DNA of 64,000 nucleotides from Phytomonospora endophytica (GTDB lineage: Bacteria; Actinomycetota; Actinomycetes; Mycobacteriales; Micromonosporaceae). The stretch spans positions 182,100 through 246,099 of the forward strand of contig NZ_JACHGT010000012.1 in NCBI RefSeq assembly GCF_014202425.1, in the 5' to 3' direction. The position numbers and the translations under genes were made by a program. The notes under the pieces were generated by a model, which did no database searches, was not told the DNA's origin, and was given only the letters and a program-made list of their open reading frames with translations. Positions within the stretch are counted from its first letter, which is position 1, and each line of letters begins with the position of its first letter. Positions 19,176 to 26,473 of the stretch are shown here, in pieces.

Positions 19176-19958
19176 CTAGGGCCGCACGAGAAACCCTTCC
19201 ACGAGCTCGACCAGCTCCCCCGCCGCCTCCACCCTCGCCACGTGCCCGGACCTCAACTCCGCGTACTCGCTCCCCGCGATCCCCGCGTGCAACCGCCGCG
19301 AGTTCGCGACCGGCACCAGCACGTCCTCCGTACACCCGATCACCAGCGTCGGCGCCGTGACCAGCGGCAACAACCCCTCCACATCCGTCCGCGTGTTCAA
19401 CTCGAACTGCCGCAACCGTCCCGGCGTCGGCACGAACCCCCGCGCCAGCTCGTCCACGGCCTCCGACCCGATCACGTTCAGGTACCGGTGGCTGTAGGCC
19501 GTCAGCATCGCGTACCGCGCGAACGCCTCCGGCAGCTCCGCCAGCGCCAGGAACTGCTCCATGGTCTGCCGCACGTACTCGTCCCCCTTCCCGGTCCAGC
19601 CCGCGAGCGGCACCAGCCGCCGGACCAGCTCCGGCCGCGTCGCCGCCAGCGCCACTGCGACCACCGCCCCCAGCGAATGCCCGACGACGTCGACGGCGCC
19701 GAGTCCGGTGTCCTCGATCACGGCGGCGAGCTGCCCGGTGAGCAGTTCCAGGGTGAGCGGGGAACCGTCGTCCACGGCGAGGTCGCTGCCCGACAGGTCG
19801 GGCAGGATGACGGTGTGCCGGTCGGTGAAGCGATCGATCAGGGCGTCCCAGGTGACCGAGCCGCGCCCAGTGCCGTGCACGAAGACGAGTCCGGGCCCCG
19901 AACCGAAAACGCGGTAGGGGACGGTGGCGGTGCCGATGGTGAGGGTCTGTGTCGTCAT
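19176..19958 (-). CDS. Alpha/beta-hydrolase
   Basis: 260 residues from the ATG at 19958 (MTTQTLTIG; 19970 is an alternative). Oxyanion motif FVHGTGRGSVTWDALI, nucleophile elbow VDVVGHSLGAVVAVALAA (Ser), acid in VIGCTEDVLVPV and the final His in LRSGHVARVEAAG form a complete triad. The fold covers esterases, lactonases and C-C hydrolases; substrate unknown. It is divergent from an XRE/MmyB-type regulator with starts about 100 bp apart, a common pairing for a hydrolase or oxidoreductase and its regulator. Confidence 0.85.
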   Translation of the reverse strand: MTTQTLTIGTATVPYRVFGSGPGLVFVHGTGRGSVTWDALIDRFTDRHTVILPDLSGSDLAVDDGSPLTLELLTGQLAAVIEDTGLGAVDVVGHSLGAVVAVALAATRPELVRRLVPLAGWTGKGDEYVRQTMEQFLALAELPEAFARYAMLTAYSHRYLNVIGSEAVDELARGFVPTPGRLRQFELNTRTDVEGLLPLVTAPTLVIGCTEDVLVPVANSRRLHAGIAGSEYAELRSGHVARVEAAGELVELVEGFLVRP

Positions 19959-20061
19959 GCCCTCGACCATGCCCCCGTTTCGGCCCGCTGTGAATCGGAC
20001 CGCTCTGCCTAGGACCGCCGGTCCCTGGCACGCGCTTGATCGAAAGCGCAGGATGGAACCC

Positions 20062-20925
20062 ATGACCGCCGCCGACCGCCCCGAACTCGCCGACTTCCTG
20101 CGCCGCTCCCGCGAACGCCTCTCCCCCGCCGAGGTCGGCCTCCCCGAAGGCCCCCGCCGCCGGACCCCGGGCCTGCGCCGCCAGGAAGTCGCGCAACTCG
20201 CCGGGATGTCGGCCGACTACCTCATGCGCCTCGAACAGGCCCGCAGCCCACAGCCATCACCCCAGATCCTCGCCGCCCTCGGCCGCGCCCTGCGCCTGAC
20301 CGTCGACGAACGCGACCACCTGTACCTGCTGGCCGGGCACCGGCCGCCGGCGGGCGAGCTCGCCGGTCACCACATCGGCCCGGCGCTGATGTACCTGCTC
20401 GACCAGCTCGCCGGGGTGCCCGCCCAGGTGGTGACCGACCTCGGCGACGTGGTGGCGCAGAACGCGCTCGCGGAGGCGGTCTTCGGGTGCGTGTGCACGG
20501 TCGAGGAGGGCCCGGACCGCAACATCGCCTGGCGCTGGTTCACCGATCCTTTCGTGCGGGAGGCCTACCCGGTCGGGGAGCACGAGCGGCACGGTCGCGA
20601 GGTCGTCGCCGACCTGCGTTCGGCGGTCGCGAAACGCCGTGGGGATCCGGCGGCGGCCGCGCTGCTGAAGCGTCTGCGGGCGGCGAGCGCGGAGTTCGCC
20701 GGGTTGTGGGAGCGGCACGAGGTGGCCATGCGGCGGCGCAGCCGGATGCGGGTCGTGCATCCGGAGGCCGGGGCGATGGAGTTCGACTTCGAGGCGTTGC
20801 TGACACCCGCCGAGGACCAGCGGTTGCGGGTGTTCACGCCGGTCCCGGGCTCGCGGACGCATGAGGCGCTGGAGTTGCTGAAGGTGGTCGGCGCGCAGAC
20901 CGCGCACCGCAGCCACCGGTCCTAG
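20062..20925 (+). CDS. XRE regulator with MmyB-like ligand domain
   Basis: 287 residues from ATG 20062 (ATG 20053 also in frame). Residues about 8-85 are an XRE helix-turn-helix (RRTPGLRRQEVAQLAGMSAD then YLMRLEQARSPQPSPQIL). The rest is the MmyB-like PAS-type domain (ALMYLLDQLAGVPAQVVTDL, FTDPFVREAYPVGEHERHGR), a fold known to bind fatty acids or other small hydrophobic ligands in this family. It is common in actinobacteria next to short-chain dehydrogenases or hydrolases. Probably controls the divergent hydrolase. Its 3' end overlaps the convergent lipoprotein gene by four bases. Confidence 0.9.
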   Translation: MTAADRPELADFLRRSRERLSPAEVGLPEGPRRRTPGLRRQEVAQLAGMSADYLMRLEQARSPQPSPQILAALGRALRLTVDERDHLYLLAGHRPPAGELAGHHIGPALMYLLDQLAGVPAQVVTDLGDVVAQNALAEAVFGCVCTVEEGPDRNIAWRWFTDPFVREAYPVGEHERHGREVVADLRSAVAKRRGDPAAAALLKRLRAASAEFAGLWERHEVAMRRRSRMRVVHPEAGAMEFDFEALLTPAEDQRLRVFTPVPGSRTHEALELLKVVGAQTAHRSHRS

Positions 20926-21572
20926 GAGGCACTGGGTTCGGGCAGGTCGGGGTAGGTCTCCGACAGCGACAGTTCCCGGGCGTTCTCGGCGAGCGCGACG
21001 GCGATGGCGGCCAGTCTCGCCTCGGCGTCGCCGAGGGAGAACCAGCGGGTTTCGGTGAAGGCGAACTCCACGACGACGCTGAAGACGCCCGACGTGAAGC
21101 AGGTCCACATGGGGTGCTGTCCACCGGCGGTGCTCTCGTGGAAGACGATGCTGCGGTCCCATTCCTCGCCCGCGCCGGTCACCGGCGGACCGTCCCATTC
21201 GAGGCAGCGCGAGTCCTCGAAGCGGTCGCTGGACTCGATCTCCAGCTCCACGACGACACTGTTGTGCTCGGGCGAGGACTCGCCGGGGAAGCCCCATTCG
21301 TTGCGGCACCAGGCGTTGGCGACGCGGTTGCCGGTGTCGGGCCAGTAGCCGTCCCAGGAGGGCGTGTCGATCGGCGCGAGGGTGGTCAGCACCGACCAGT
21401 CGATGCGTTCGCAGACGGCTCCGGTGGCGATGTAGCCGTCGTGTTCGAGGACGACGTCGAGCGTCGGGCTCGGAGCGGCGTAGGAGGTGTGCGGGTACGG
21501 CACGGGTCTGCCGGTGCAGCCGCTCAGGACGAGGAGGAACGCGGCGGCGATGACCTCGAAGGTCCGCCTCAC
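20922..21572 (-). CDS. Lipoprotein of unknown function
   Basis: 216 residues from GTG 21572, which overlaps the upstream gene's TGA (GTGA). The N-terminus is a lipoprotein signal (AAAFLLVLSGC, cysteine near residue 18). The mature part has six further Cys, including VCERIDWS, NAWCRNEWG, SRCLEWDG and WTCFTSG, and a long C-terminal helix. This DUF3558-like layout (paired Cys, acidic, helix end) is frequent among actinobacterial lipoproteins, but the assignment is tentative. Coupled to the membrane protein upstream, suggesting a shared envelope role. Confidence 0.75.
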   Translation of the reverse strand: MRRTFEVIAAAFLLVLSGCTGRPVPYPHTSYAAPSPTLDVVLEHDGYIATGAVCERIDWSVLTTLAPIDTPSWDGYWPDTGNRVANAWCRNEWGFPGESSPEHNSVVVELEIESSDRFEDSRCLEWDGPPVTGAGEEWDRSIVFHESTAGGQHPMWTCFTSGVFSVVVEFAFTETRWFSLGDAEARLAAIAVALAENARELSLSETYPDLPEPSAS

Positions 21573-22483
21573 GACGACATCGTGCTGGCGGTCATCAACC
21601 GGTCGGACTCCAGCAGGAACACGGCGATCAGCATGCGGGCCTCCTCGGGGGTGTGGGCCTCGAAACGCACGAGGCGCCCGCCGAGACCGATCACAGCGTA
21701 GGCGAGGCGCGTGCCGTCGACTCCGGTGATCTCCCACGACGAGCCCAGCCCGCCGGAGTGCACCGCGCGGGCGCGTTCGGCGCCGTCGGGCCCGCGGATG
21801 GAGACGGTGAGCTTCGTGCCCGCCGCCGAGCGGACCTGACCGAGCGGGCGGCCGTCGGCGTGAGCGACGTGCACGGTGACGACGGCACCGTTCCCGGACA
21901 GCCGCGCCTGCGGCAGGACCGAGCCCGACTCCTCGCGGCGCAGCCGGTACCAGGCGGTCCCGCCGGGCGGGCGCAGCTCGGTAAGGACGCGCTTCTCCCG
22001 GTGGGCGAACCACAGACGCGTACCCCGGCGGTCGCGGACGCCTTGGCGGTCGACGCGCCAGACGACCTGCCCGGTGGCGGTGTCGACGTCGAAGCGGCGC
22101 AGCTGGGCCCGTCCGCGCACGACGACGAGGAGGACGATCACGACGGTGGCGAGGAGGGCGACGTCGACGGTGGCCCCGATGATCAGGCGCGGCCAATTCG
22201 TGGCCCAGCCGCCGCTGTAGGCGCCGAGCGGTCCGGCCTGGACCCGCACGGTCTCGCCTTCGTCGGACCGGTGAGGGCCGGTGATGTAGCCGGTCTCCTC
22301 GGTCCCGTCGGGGAGGGTCCAGGTGCCTTCGCAGTCGCCCCAGAGGAAGCCGGAGCAGTCGGCGAGGTACGCGGGCACCCGTTCCGAGGTCAAGGTCACC
22401 AGCACGGCGCCGGAGTAGGCGTTCCCGATCAGGAAGAACAGGCCCACGATCGTGGCCGCGAGAACGCGCGTGCGCAGTAACAT
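21569..22483 (-). CDS. Membrane protein with two transmembrane helices
   Basis: 304 residues. Helix 1 (residues about 7-29, VLAATIVGLFFLIGNAYSGA) and helix 2 (about 100-125, VDVALLATVVIVLLVVVRGR) enclose an extracytoplasmic loop of about 70 residues with two Cys (DCSGFLWGDCEG). The C-terminal 180 residues are cytoplasmic and beta-rich (FDVDTATGQVVWRVDRQGVR). No family recognised. Translationally coupled to the downstream lipoprotein by a GTGA overlap. Confidence 0.75.
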   Translation of the reverse strand: MLLRTRVLAATIVGLFFLIGNAYSGAVLVTLTSERVPAYLADCSGFLWGDCEGTWTLPDGTEETGYITGPHRSDEGETVRVQAGPLGAYSGGWATNWPRLIIGATVDVALLATVVIVLLVVVRGRAQLRRFDVDTATGQVVWRVDRQGVRDRRGTRLWFAHREKRVLTELRPPGGTAWYRLRREESGSVLPQARLSGNGAVVTVHVAHADGRPLGQVRSAAGTKLTVSIRGPDGAERARAVHSGGLGSSWEITGVDGTRLAYAVIGLGGRLVRFEAHTPEEARMLIAVFLLESDRLMTASTMSS

Positions 22484-22506
22484 CCCGCGAGGCTAACCGA
22501 GGTGCG

Positions 22507-23490
22507 CTAACGCCCGCGCATCACGAAGGCGTACAGCGCGACGAAGCCCAGCAGCATCGTCAGCGCCAGCAGGAACGGCGAGGCGATCACCGCGTAGCAG
22601 AGCAGGACGACCGGTGCCGCGCCGACGCAGGCGAGCGCGACCTCCAGCCAGCGGTCGGAGCCGTCGAGGCCTTTCAGGATCGGCATGATCGGCTGAGGCA
22701 GCCGCCGCACGGCCAGGCCCAGACCGAGGCCGCCGACGATCGCGAACACCGCGGCGAGGATCCGCGCGGTGGCCGCGGCGCCGCCCGACAGCAGCGCGAT
22801 CATCAGCGGCGCGGCGATCGGGAAGGCCGCGCCGTAGCGGACGAGGGTGGCGAGCCGGTCGGTGACGGCCGGTTCGTGTTCGTGGACGAGGGGCTCGCCG
22901 ACCTTGGACTCGCTGCGGCCGAAGTTGAGGTGCAGTTGTTCGGAGATCCGCCAGTTGCCCTCCTCGTCGGAGCCGAGGCGTTTGGCGGCGCGGCGGGCGC
23001 GTTCGGCGAGGTCGTCGAGACCGAGTTTCGCGGCGATCGCGGCGAGCGCGGCGTGCGGTTCGGGCCGGTCGGGGGCGAGCCGGATCGCCTGCCAGGCCGC
23101 GTCGAGGGCCTCCTGGCCGTTGCGGGCCTTGCTGCGGATCAGCGCGTAGTGCATGTGCCGCCACCAGGCGAGGCGGTCGACGTCGAGGAGCTTCTCGGCG
23201 GCGGTGACGGCCTCGTCGACGCGGCCGAGGGCGGCGAGGGCGTAGCCGCGGATGCGCAGGGCCCGGTCGTCGGCGGGGTCGAGGGCGAGGGCGGCGTCGG
23301 CGGCGGTCAGGGAGTCCTCGGGCTGCCCGGCCTCCAGCTCGACGATGGCGAGGAGGGACAGCGCGTCGACGTTGTGGGGGTGGTGCAGGAGGGCCGCGGC
23401 GAGTTCTTCGCGGGCCTCGTCGTAGCGGGTGAGCTCGATGAGGAGCTCGGCGCGGGAAATGTAGCCCTCGACCTCTTCGGGCGGGTTCAC
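22507..23490 (-). CDS. TPR protein with C-terminal membrane helices
   Basis: 327 residues from GTG 23490, overlapping the ispF stop by four bases (GTGA). Residues about 5-165 form four TPR-like repeats ([60 protein letters not shown]). From about 225 on there are four predicted membrane helices ([74 protein letters not shown]). It may assemble partners at the membrane. Coupling to ispF probably reflects shared expression only. Confidence 0.8.
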   Translation of the reverse strand: MNPPEEVEGYISRAELLIELTRYDEAREELAAALLHHPHNVDALSLLAIVELEAGQPEDSLTAADAALALDPADDRALRIRGYALAALGRVDEAVTAAEKLLDVDRLAWWRHMHYALIRSKARNGQEALDAAWQAIRLAPDRPEPHAALAAIAAKLGLDDLAERARRAAKRLGSDEEGNWRISEQLHLNFGRSESKVGEPLVHEHEPAVTDRLATLVRYGAAFPIAAPLMIALLSGGAAATARILAAVFAIVGGLGLGLAVRRLPQPIMPILKGLDGSDRWLEVALACVGAAPVVLLCYAVIASPFLLALTMLLGFVALYAFVMRGR

Positions 23491-24011
23491 GCGGGACTGC
23501 CCACCGTCGGCTCGTCGGTGGTGCGGCCTTCGCCGAAGGTGTGGTCGCGCCGGTCGGAGTAGACGAGGGCGACGGCGGTCGCGGCGAGGCCCTCGCCGCG
23601 GCCGGTGAAGCCGAGGCCGTCGGTGGTGGTCGCGGAGAGACGGACGGGCGCGCCGACGGCCTCGCTCATGACGCGTTCGGCCTCGGCGCGGCGGGGACCG
23701 ACGCGGGGTTTGACGCCGACGACCTGGACGGCGATGTTGCCGATGTCGTAGCCGATGGCGCGGACACGGCGGGCGGATTCGACGAGGAGGCTCACGCCCG
23801 AGGCGCCGGACCATTCGGGGCGGGAGGTGCCGTAGTTGCTGCCGAGGTCGCCGAGGCCGGCGGCGGACAGGAGCGCGCTGGAGGCGGCGTGGCAGGCGAC
23901 GTCGCCGTCGGAGTGCCCGTCGAGGCCGTCGACGCCCTCCCAGAGGATCCCGGCGAGCCAGCAGGGGCGGCCTGCGGCGAAGGCGTGGACGTCGGTCCCG
24001 GTTCCAACCAT
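23487..24011 (-). CDS. ispF: 2-C-methyl-D-erythritol 2,4-cyclodiphosphate synthase
   Basis: 174 residues from ATG 24011 (GTG 24023 is four codons earlier). Metal and substrate motifs of IspF are intact: [11 protein letters not shown] with the D-x-H metal pair, [20 protein letters not shown], and the C-terminal [20 protein letters not shown]. It makes MEcPP in the non-mevalonate isoprenoid pathway. In most actinobacteria ispD lies directly upstream, often fused or overlapping; here no ispD is found in the window, and the next genes upstream are cysteine-rich peptides. Confidence 0.94.
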   Translation of the reverse strand: MVGTGTDVHAFAAGRPCWLAGILWEGVDGLDGHSDGDVACHAASSALLSAAGLGDLGSNYGTSRPEWSGASGVSLLVESARRVRAIGYDIGNIAVQVVGVKPRVGPRRAEAERVMSEAVGAPVRLSATTTDGLGFTGRGEGLAATAVALVYSDRRDHTFGEGRTTDEPTVGSPA

Positions 24012-24078
24012 TGGCGTGAGCACGTATCCGAGAGTAGCCAGTGGCCCTGAGAGGGTGCTCGTGAGCAGGCCTCGGGGC

Positions 24079-24109
24079 GTTCGCCCCTCGCGGGGGGCGA
24101 GGGGCGAAC
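24079..24109 (-). terminator. Terminator after the downstream cysteine-rich peptide gene
   Basis: A perfect 13-bp stem (GTTCGCCCCTCGC at 24079-24091 with its complement at 24097-24109), 5-nt loop, stands 15 bp past the stop at 24124. It separates the peptide gene from ispF. Confidence 0.75.
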
Positions 24110-24123
24110 GCGGTCGGTTCGGT

Positions 24124-24330
24124 TCAGCAGGGTTCGCCGGTCTGGACGCAGACCGCGCAGGTCTGGCCGCCGCTGCACGTGACCGTGCACCGCTGGTGGT
24201 GGACGCGACGGTTGCGGCAGTAGCAGTAGACCCAGAACTTCTCGCCGTGATCGGGATCGCACGCACCCGCCTCGGCGTGGGGCAGGACGATGGACAGCAG
24301 GCGGTCGGCGACCGGGTTGATCATGCGCAT
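24124..24330 (-). CDS. Cysteine-rich small peptide A (paralogue of peptide B)
   Basis: 68 residues from ATG 24330, with GGAGAG just upstream. An amphipathic leader-like segment ([20 protein letters not shown], residues 4-23) is followed by a cysteine-rich part with Cys at 24, 36, 38, 48, 52, 58, 61 and 68. It has the same length as peptide B (24600-24806) and the same eight cysteine positions, plus shared ADRLLS, LP, GAC, RCTV and TC elements. The leader is not hydrophobic enough for a Sec signal and has no twin arginine. It could be a precursor peptide, a metal- or disulfide-stabilised protein, or a secreted effector using an unknown route. No maturation enzyme is adjacent. Family not recognised. 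Confidence 0.8.
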   Translation of the reverse strand: MRMINPVADRLLSIVLPHAEAGACDPDHGEKFWVYCYCRNRRVHHQRCTVTCSGGQTCAVCVQTGEPC

Positions 24331-24546
24331 GGTGATCTCTCCTTCGGAAGCACCGCGATGGGCGCTCCCCCGTGATTTCCTTGATTCCGCCGTGGCTTTT
24401 TGGGCACGCGAAAATCCGCGATGCCCCATGACCGAAATCGCCTCGAAAGAAGAGGTCCATCGAAACGATTCGACGGCGAGAATCGCCATTTCTTCGGTTT
24501 CTTGTCCGAGTCTCAAGGACCCGTCATTGACCGAACGCGCCAACAC

Positions 24547-24580
24547 ACCGTCCCTCCCGGCCGGATCCTGGAGGGACGGT
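24547..24580 (-). terminator. Hairpin between the two cysteine-rich peptide genes
   Basis: ACCGTCCCTCC (24547-24557) pairs with GGAGGGACGGT (24570-24580) around a GC-rich 12-nt loop, 20 bp after the stop of peptide B. It suggests that A and B are separate transcripts or that B is expressed more than A by partial readthrough. Confidence 0.65.
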
Positions 24581-24599
24581 CGTCAACCGTTCAGTGCGA

Positions 24600-24806
24600 T
24601 CAGCAGTGGATGCCGCTGTTGGTGCAACTCCCGCAGGTCACGTTGCCGAGGCACTGGACGGTGCAGCGCTTCGTGAAGACGCGGTGGTTCTGACACCTGC
24701 AGTACGAAGGCCACGAGTCGCCGTGCTCGGGGACGCACGCACCCGCGCGAGCCTTCGGCAGTACTGCGGACAGGAGGCGGTCGGCCGCCGAATTGATCAA
24801 ACGCAT
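24600..24806 (-). CDS. Cysteine-rich small peptide B (paralogue of peptide A)
   Basis: 68 residues from ATG 24806 with AAAGGAG upstream. Residues 1-23 repeat the leader pattern of peptide A (MRLINSAADRLLSAVLPKAR). Cys occur at 24, 36, 38, 48, 52, 58, 61 and 68, exactly as in A; the pattern is C-x11-C-x-C-x9-C-x3-C-x5-C-x2-C-x6-C. About half the residues are identical between the two, with the core more divergent than the cysteines, as expected of duplicated genes under structural constraint. Its upstream region carries a 16-bp palindrome. Function unknown. Confidence 0.8.
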   Translation of the reverse strand: MRLINSAADRLLSAVLPKARAGACVPEHGDSWPSYCRCQNHRVFTKRCTVQCLGNVTCGSCTNSGIHC

Positions 24807-24820
24807 TCCTGATCACTCCT

Positions 24821-24836
24821 TTGAGGGAGCCCTCAA
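24821..24836. promoter_or_regulatory. Palindrome upstream of peptide B
   Basis: TTGAGGG-AG-CCCTCAA is a perfect inverted repeat 15 bp upstream of the ATG of peptide B. It could be an operator or a 5'-UTR hairpin next to the ribosome site. Confidence 0.45.
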
Positions 24837-25195
24837 TTGATCCCCCGTTGGAATCGTTTGTGGGTGCGGGCAAATTAGCAGCGAGAGCCGACACAGTCGA
24901 GAGCTCGGAGGGAATTCCGCGTGGATTCTCGCGAGCGGAAACGATCAAGCCCGGCGCATTGGTAACGATTCACCAGGGCGTTCGGACGCAGAAAGGTGCT
25001 TTTCGGTGCCGGCCGGGGAATTAGGAAAGTCGCGACGATATGCGGTTCCATGGCGGTTGCCGTCACCCGTCCGGGTGACCTGGACGACGGGCGGTGGCGA
25101 ACGGCTCCCCACACCTGGCATCCCGCGCGCGAGTGGCCGGCAGGGCGGGACCTTCGCCCGGGCTGTCGCATGGTGGACCGGCGGGGCACTCTTCG

Positions 25196-25259
25196 CACCG
25201 TCCTCCCCTTCGAAGCCTCGCCCCCGATACCCGCGACACGATCGCCCGGCGGAATCCCC
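25196..25259 (-). repeat. radA-tail-like segment 1
   Basis: Read on the minus strand this gives GIPPGDRVAGIGGEASKGRT, aligning with GFRQAIVPKGCGGEAPKGMT of RadA. The DNA also shares cacgatcgcc(c/t)g(g/c)cggaa with radA 26581-26599. It is out of any long coding context, so it is probably a decayed partial copy. Confidence 0.6.
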
Positions 25260-25270
25260 GCCGCGCGGCC

Positions 25271-25342
25271 CCTGCGCGCCGGCGCGACGCGCGCGGGACG
25301 GTTGCGAACGACGCCAGCGCGGTCGCCCGCTGGCAAGCGGCG
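25271..25342. repeat. 72-bp interspersed repeat, copy 1
   Basis: Matches 25848-25919 at 71 of 72 positions (cctgcgcgccg ... caagcggcg). It is followed at about 73 bp by the 78-bp radA-tail-like repeat in both places, so a unit of roughly 220-240 bp has been duplicated. Near-identity implies a recent event. Confidence 0.85.
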
Positions 25343-25414
25343 AAGGCTTCCTCGCCCCGGGCGGGCAGCCCGCCGCGGGGCCTGCGCTCCCGCCGGGCCT
25401 GCGCTCCCGCCGGG

Positions 25415-25491
25415 CCTACGGCGTCGCGGACAGACGAAGCATCCCTCGCCGGAGCCCTTCGGCACAGACGCCCACCGGAGTCTCACCCGCG
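25415..25491 (-). repeat. radA-tail-like segment 2 (copy of 26012-26090)
   Basis: Nearly identical to 26012-26090. It shares gacag(a/g)cg and agcccttcggcac with the last codons of radA (RLSAMRW and VPKGCGG regions), with an internal deletion relative to radA. Confidence 0.65.
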
Positions 25492-25737
25492 TGCCCCCGG
25501 CGAACCGCATCGCGCGCGGACGACACGGTCAGCAGGACAGGCGGGCGTGCCAGGTCTCCGGCTCGCCCAGCACCGGCAGCGGCGCCAGCGCTATTCGCCA
25601 GGCGGCAAACGGCAGCCCCGCACGCAGGCGGGACGACGCCACGGCGGCGAGGCTTCCCCGCCCCTGGCCTCCCGCGACCGCGTAACTCCCCACAGCGGCT
25701 CTCGCACGTGCGCCTTCGCACCTGCGCTCCCGCCCGG

Positions 25738-25840
25738 CCCACCGCATCGAGGGCAGGCGAAGCACCTTTCTCGCCGTGACCCCTCCCGTCACCTCGCCGC
25801 CGCGGCCCTTCGACACCACCGCGCGCCGGAGTCCGGCCCG
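25738..25840 (-). repeat. radA-tail-like segment 3
   Basis: On the minus strand it reads KGRGGEVTGGVTARKVLRLP and then SMRWAGRE, aligning with KGCGGEAPKGMT...EALRLSAMRWAGRG at the end of RadA. This is the clearest protein-level match among the copies. Confidence 0.7.
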
Positions 25841-25847
25841 CGCGACC

Positions 25848-25919
25848 CCTGCGCGCCGACGCGACGCGCGCGGGACGGTTGCGAACGACGCCAGCGCGGT
25901 CGCCCGCTGGCAAGCGGCG
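25848..25919. repeat. 72-bp interspersed repeat, copy 2
   Basis: Second copy of the 72-bp element at 25271-25342 with one mismatch. About 92 bp lie between it and the following radA-tail-like segment, slightly more than in copy 1. Confidence 0.85.
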
Positions 25920-26011
25920 GCCACTCGCGCCGAGGCGGCACAGCGGCGAAGGCTTCCTCACCCCAGGCCTGCAGCCCACCGCGGGGACTTGCGCCTTGCA
26001 CTCCCGCCCGG

Positions 26012-26090
26012 CCTACAGCGTCGCGGACAGACGAAGCACCCTCGCCGCCGCAGCCCTTCGGCCCGAACGCCCACCGGAGTCTCACCCGCG
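26012..26090 (-). repeat. radA-tail-like segment 4 (copy of 25415-25491)
   Basis: Shares gccgccgcagcccttcggc with radA 26564-26582 and gacag(a/g)cg(a/c)ag with radA 26502 onward. On the minus strand it reads AFGPKGCGGEGASSVRDAVG, recalling AIVPKGCGGEA of RadA. Confidence 0.7.
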
Positions 26091-26266
26091 CAGGCCCGGC
26101 GAACCGGCACGGCACGAGCGACGACAGGGTCAGCAGGGCGGGCGTGCCACGCGTGAGGCCGTGTGCGGCGGTGTGGGTTCGACGTGGTCAGACCAGGACG
26201 GCGTTCGAGCCGCGGCTCCCCCGGCACCGGCACCCGCGCGTCCGCGAACGGCGGCTACGCCCGGGG

Positions 26267-26331
26267 CGGCACGCCGGCGAACTGCGCCACCAAGCACCTC
26301 GGCGCCGGGGCGAGCAACACCCACGTACCCG
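26267..26331. repeat. 65-bp direct repeat, copy 1
   Basis: cggcacgccggcgaactgcg ... cacccacgtacccg is repeated exactly at 26368-26432. The 101-bp period includes a shared cccgcccgccgagcccc segment. The pair ends 41 bp short of the radA stop. Confidence 0.9.
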
Positions 26332-26367
26332 AGCCGCCTCCCGCCCGCGCCCCCGCCCGCCGAGCCC

Positions 26368-26432
26368 CGGCACGCCGGCGAACTGCGCCACCAAGCACCT
26401 CGGCGCCGGGGCGAGCAACACCCACGTACCCG
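26368..26432. repeat. 65-bp direct repeat, copy 2
   Basis: Exact second copy of 26267-26331, directly downstream (in the radA sense) of the radA stop codon. Its position could affect radA transcript ends. Confidence 0.9.
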
Positions 26433-26473
26433 CGTCCCGCCCGCCGAGCCCCGCCCGCCAGCCGAGACGCCCC

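Larger units (their letters stand above)
24837..26473. other. Non-coding interval of degenerate repeats
   Basis: 1.6 kb without a credible gene. The first 130 bp is AT-richer and probably holds the promoter of peptide B. From about 25080 the DNA is extremely GC-rich and open in many frames on both strands, but the predicted products are Arg/Pro/Ala-rich and unlike real proteins. It holds a 72-bp repeat (25271, 25848), a 78-bp repeat (25415, 26012), segments resembling the radA 3' end, and a 65-bp direct repeat (26267, 26368). Confidence 0.75.

Noticed and set aside
26267-26432. CRISPR-like pair of repeats
   Set aside because: Only two copies, 65 bp long with a 36-bp GC-rich spacer, no cas genes.
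24837-26473. Protein-coding genes in the repeat interval
   Set aside because: Several open frames over 100 codons exist on both strands, but none has a ribosome site, domain or normal codon pattern, and repeats interrupt all of them.
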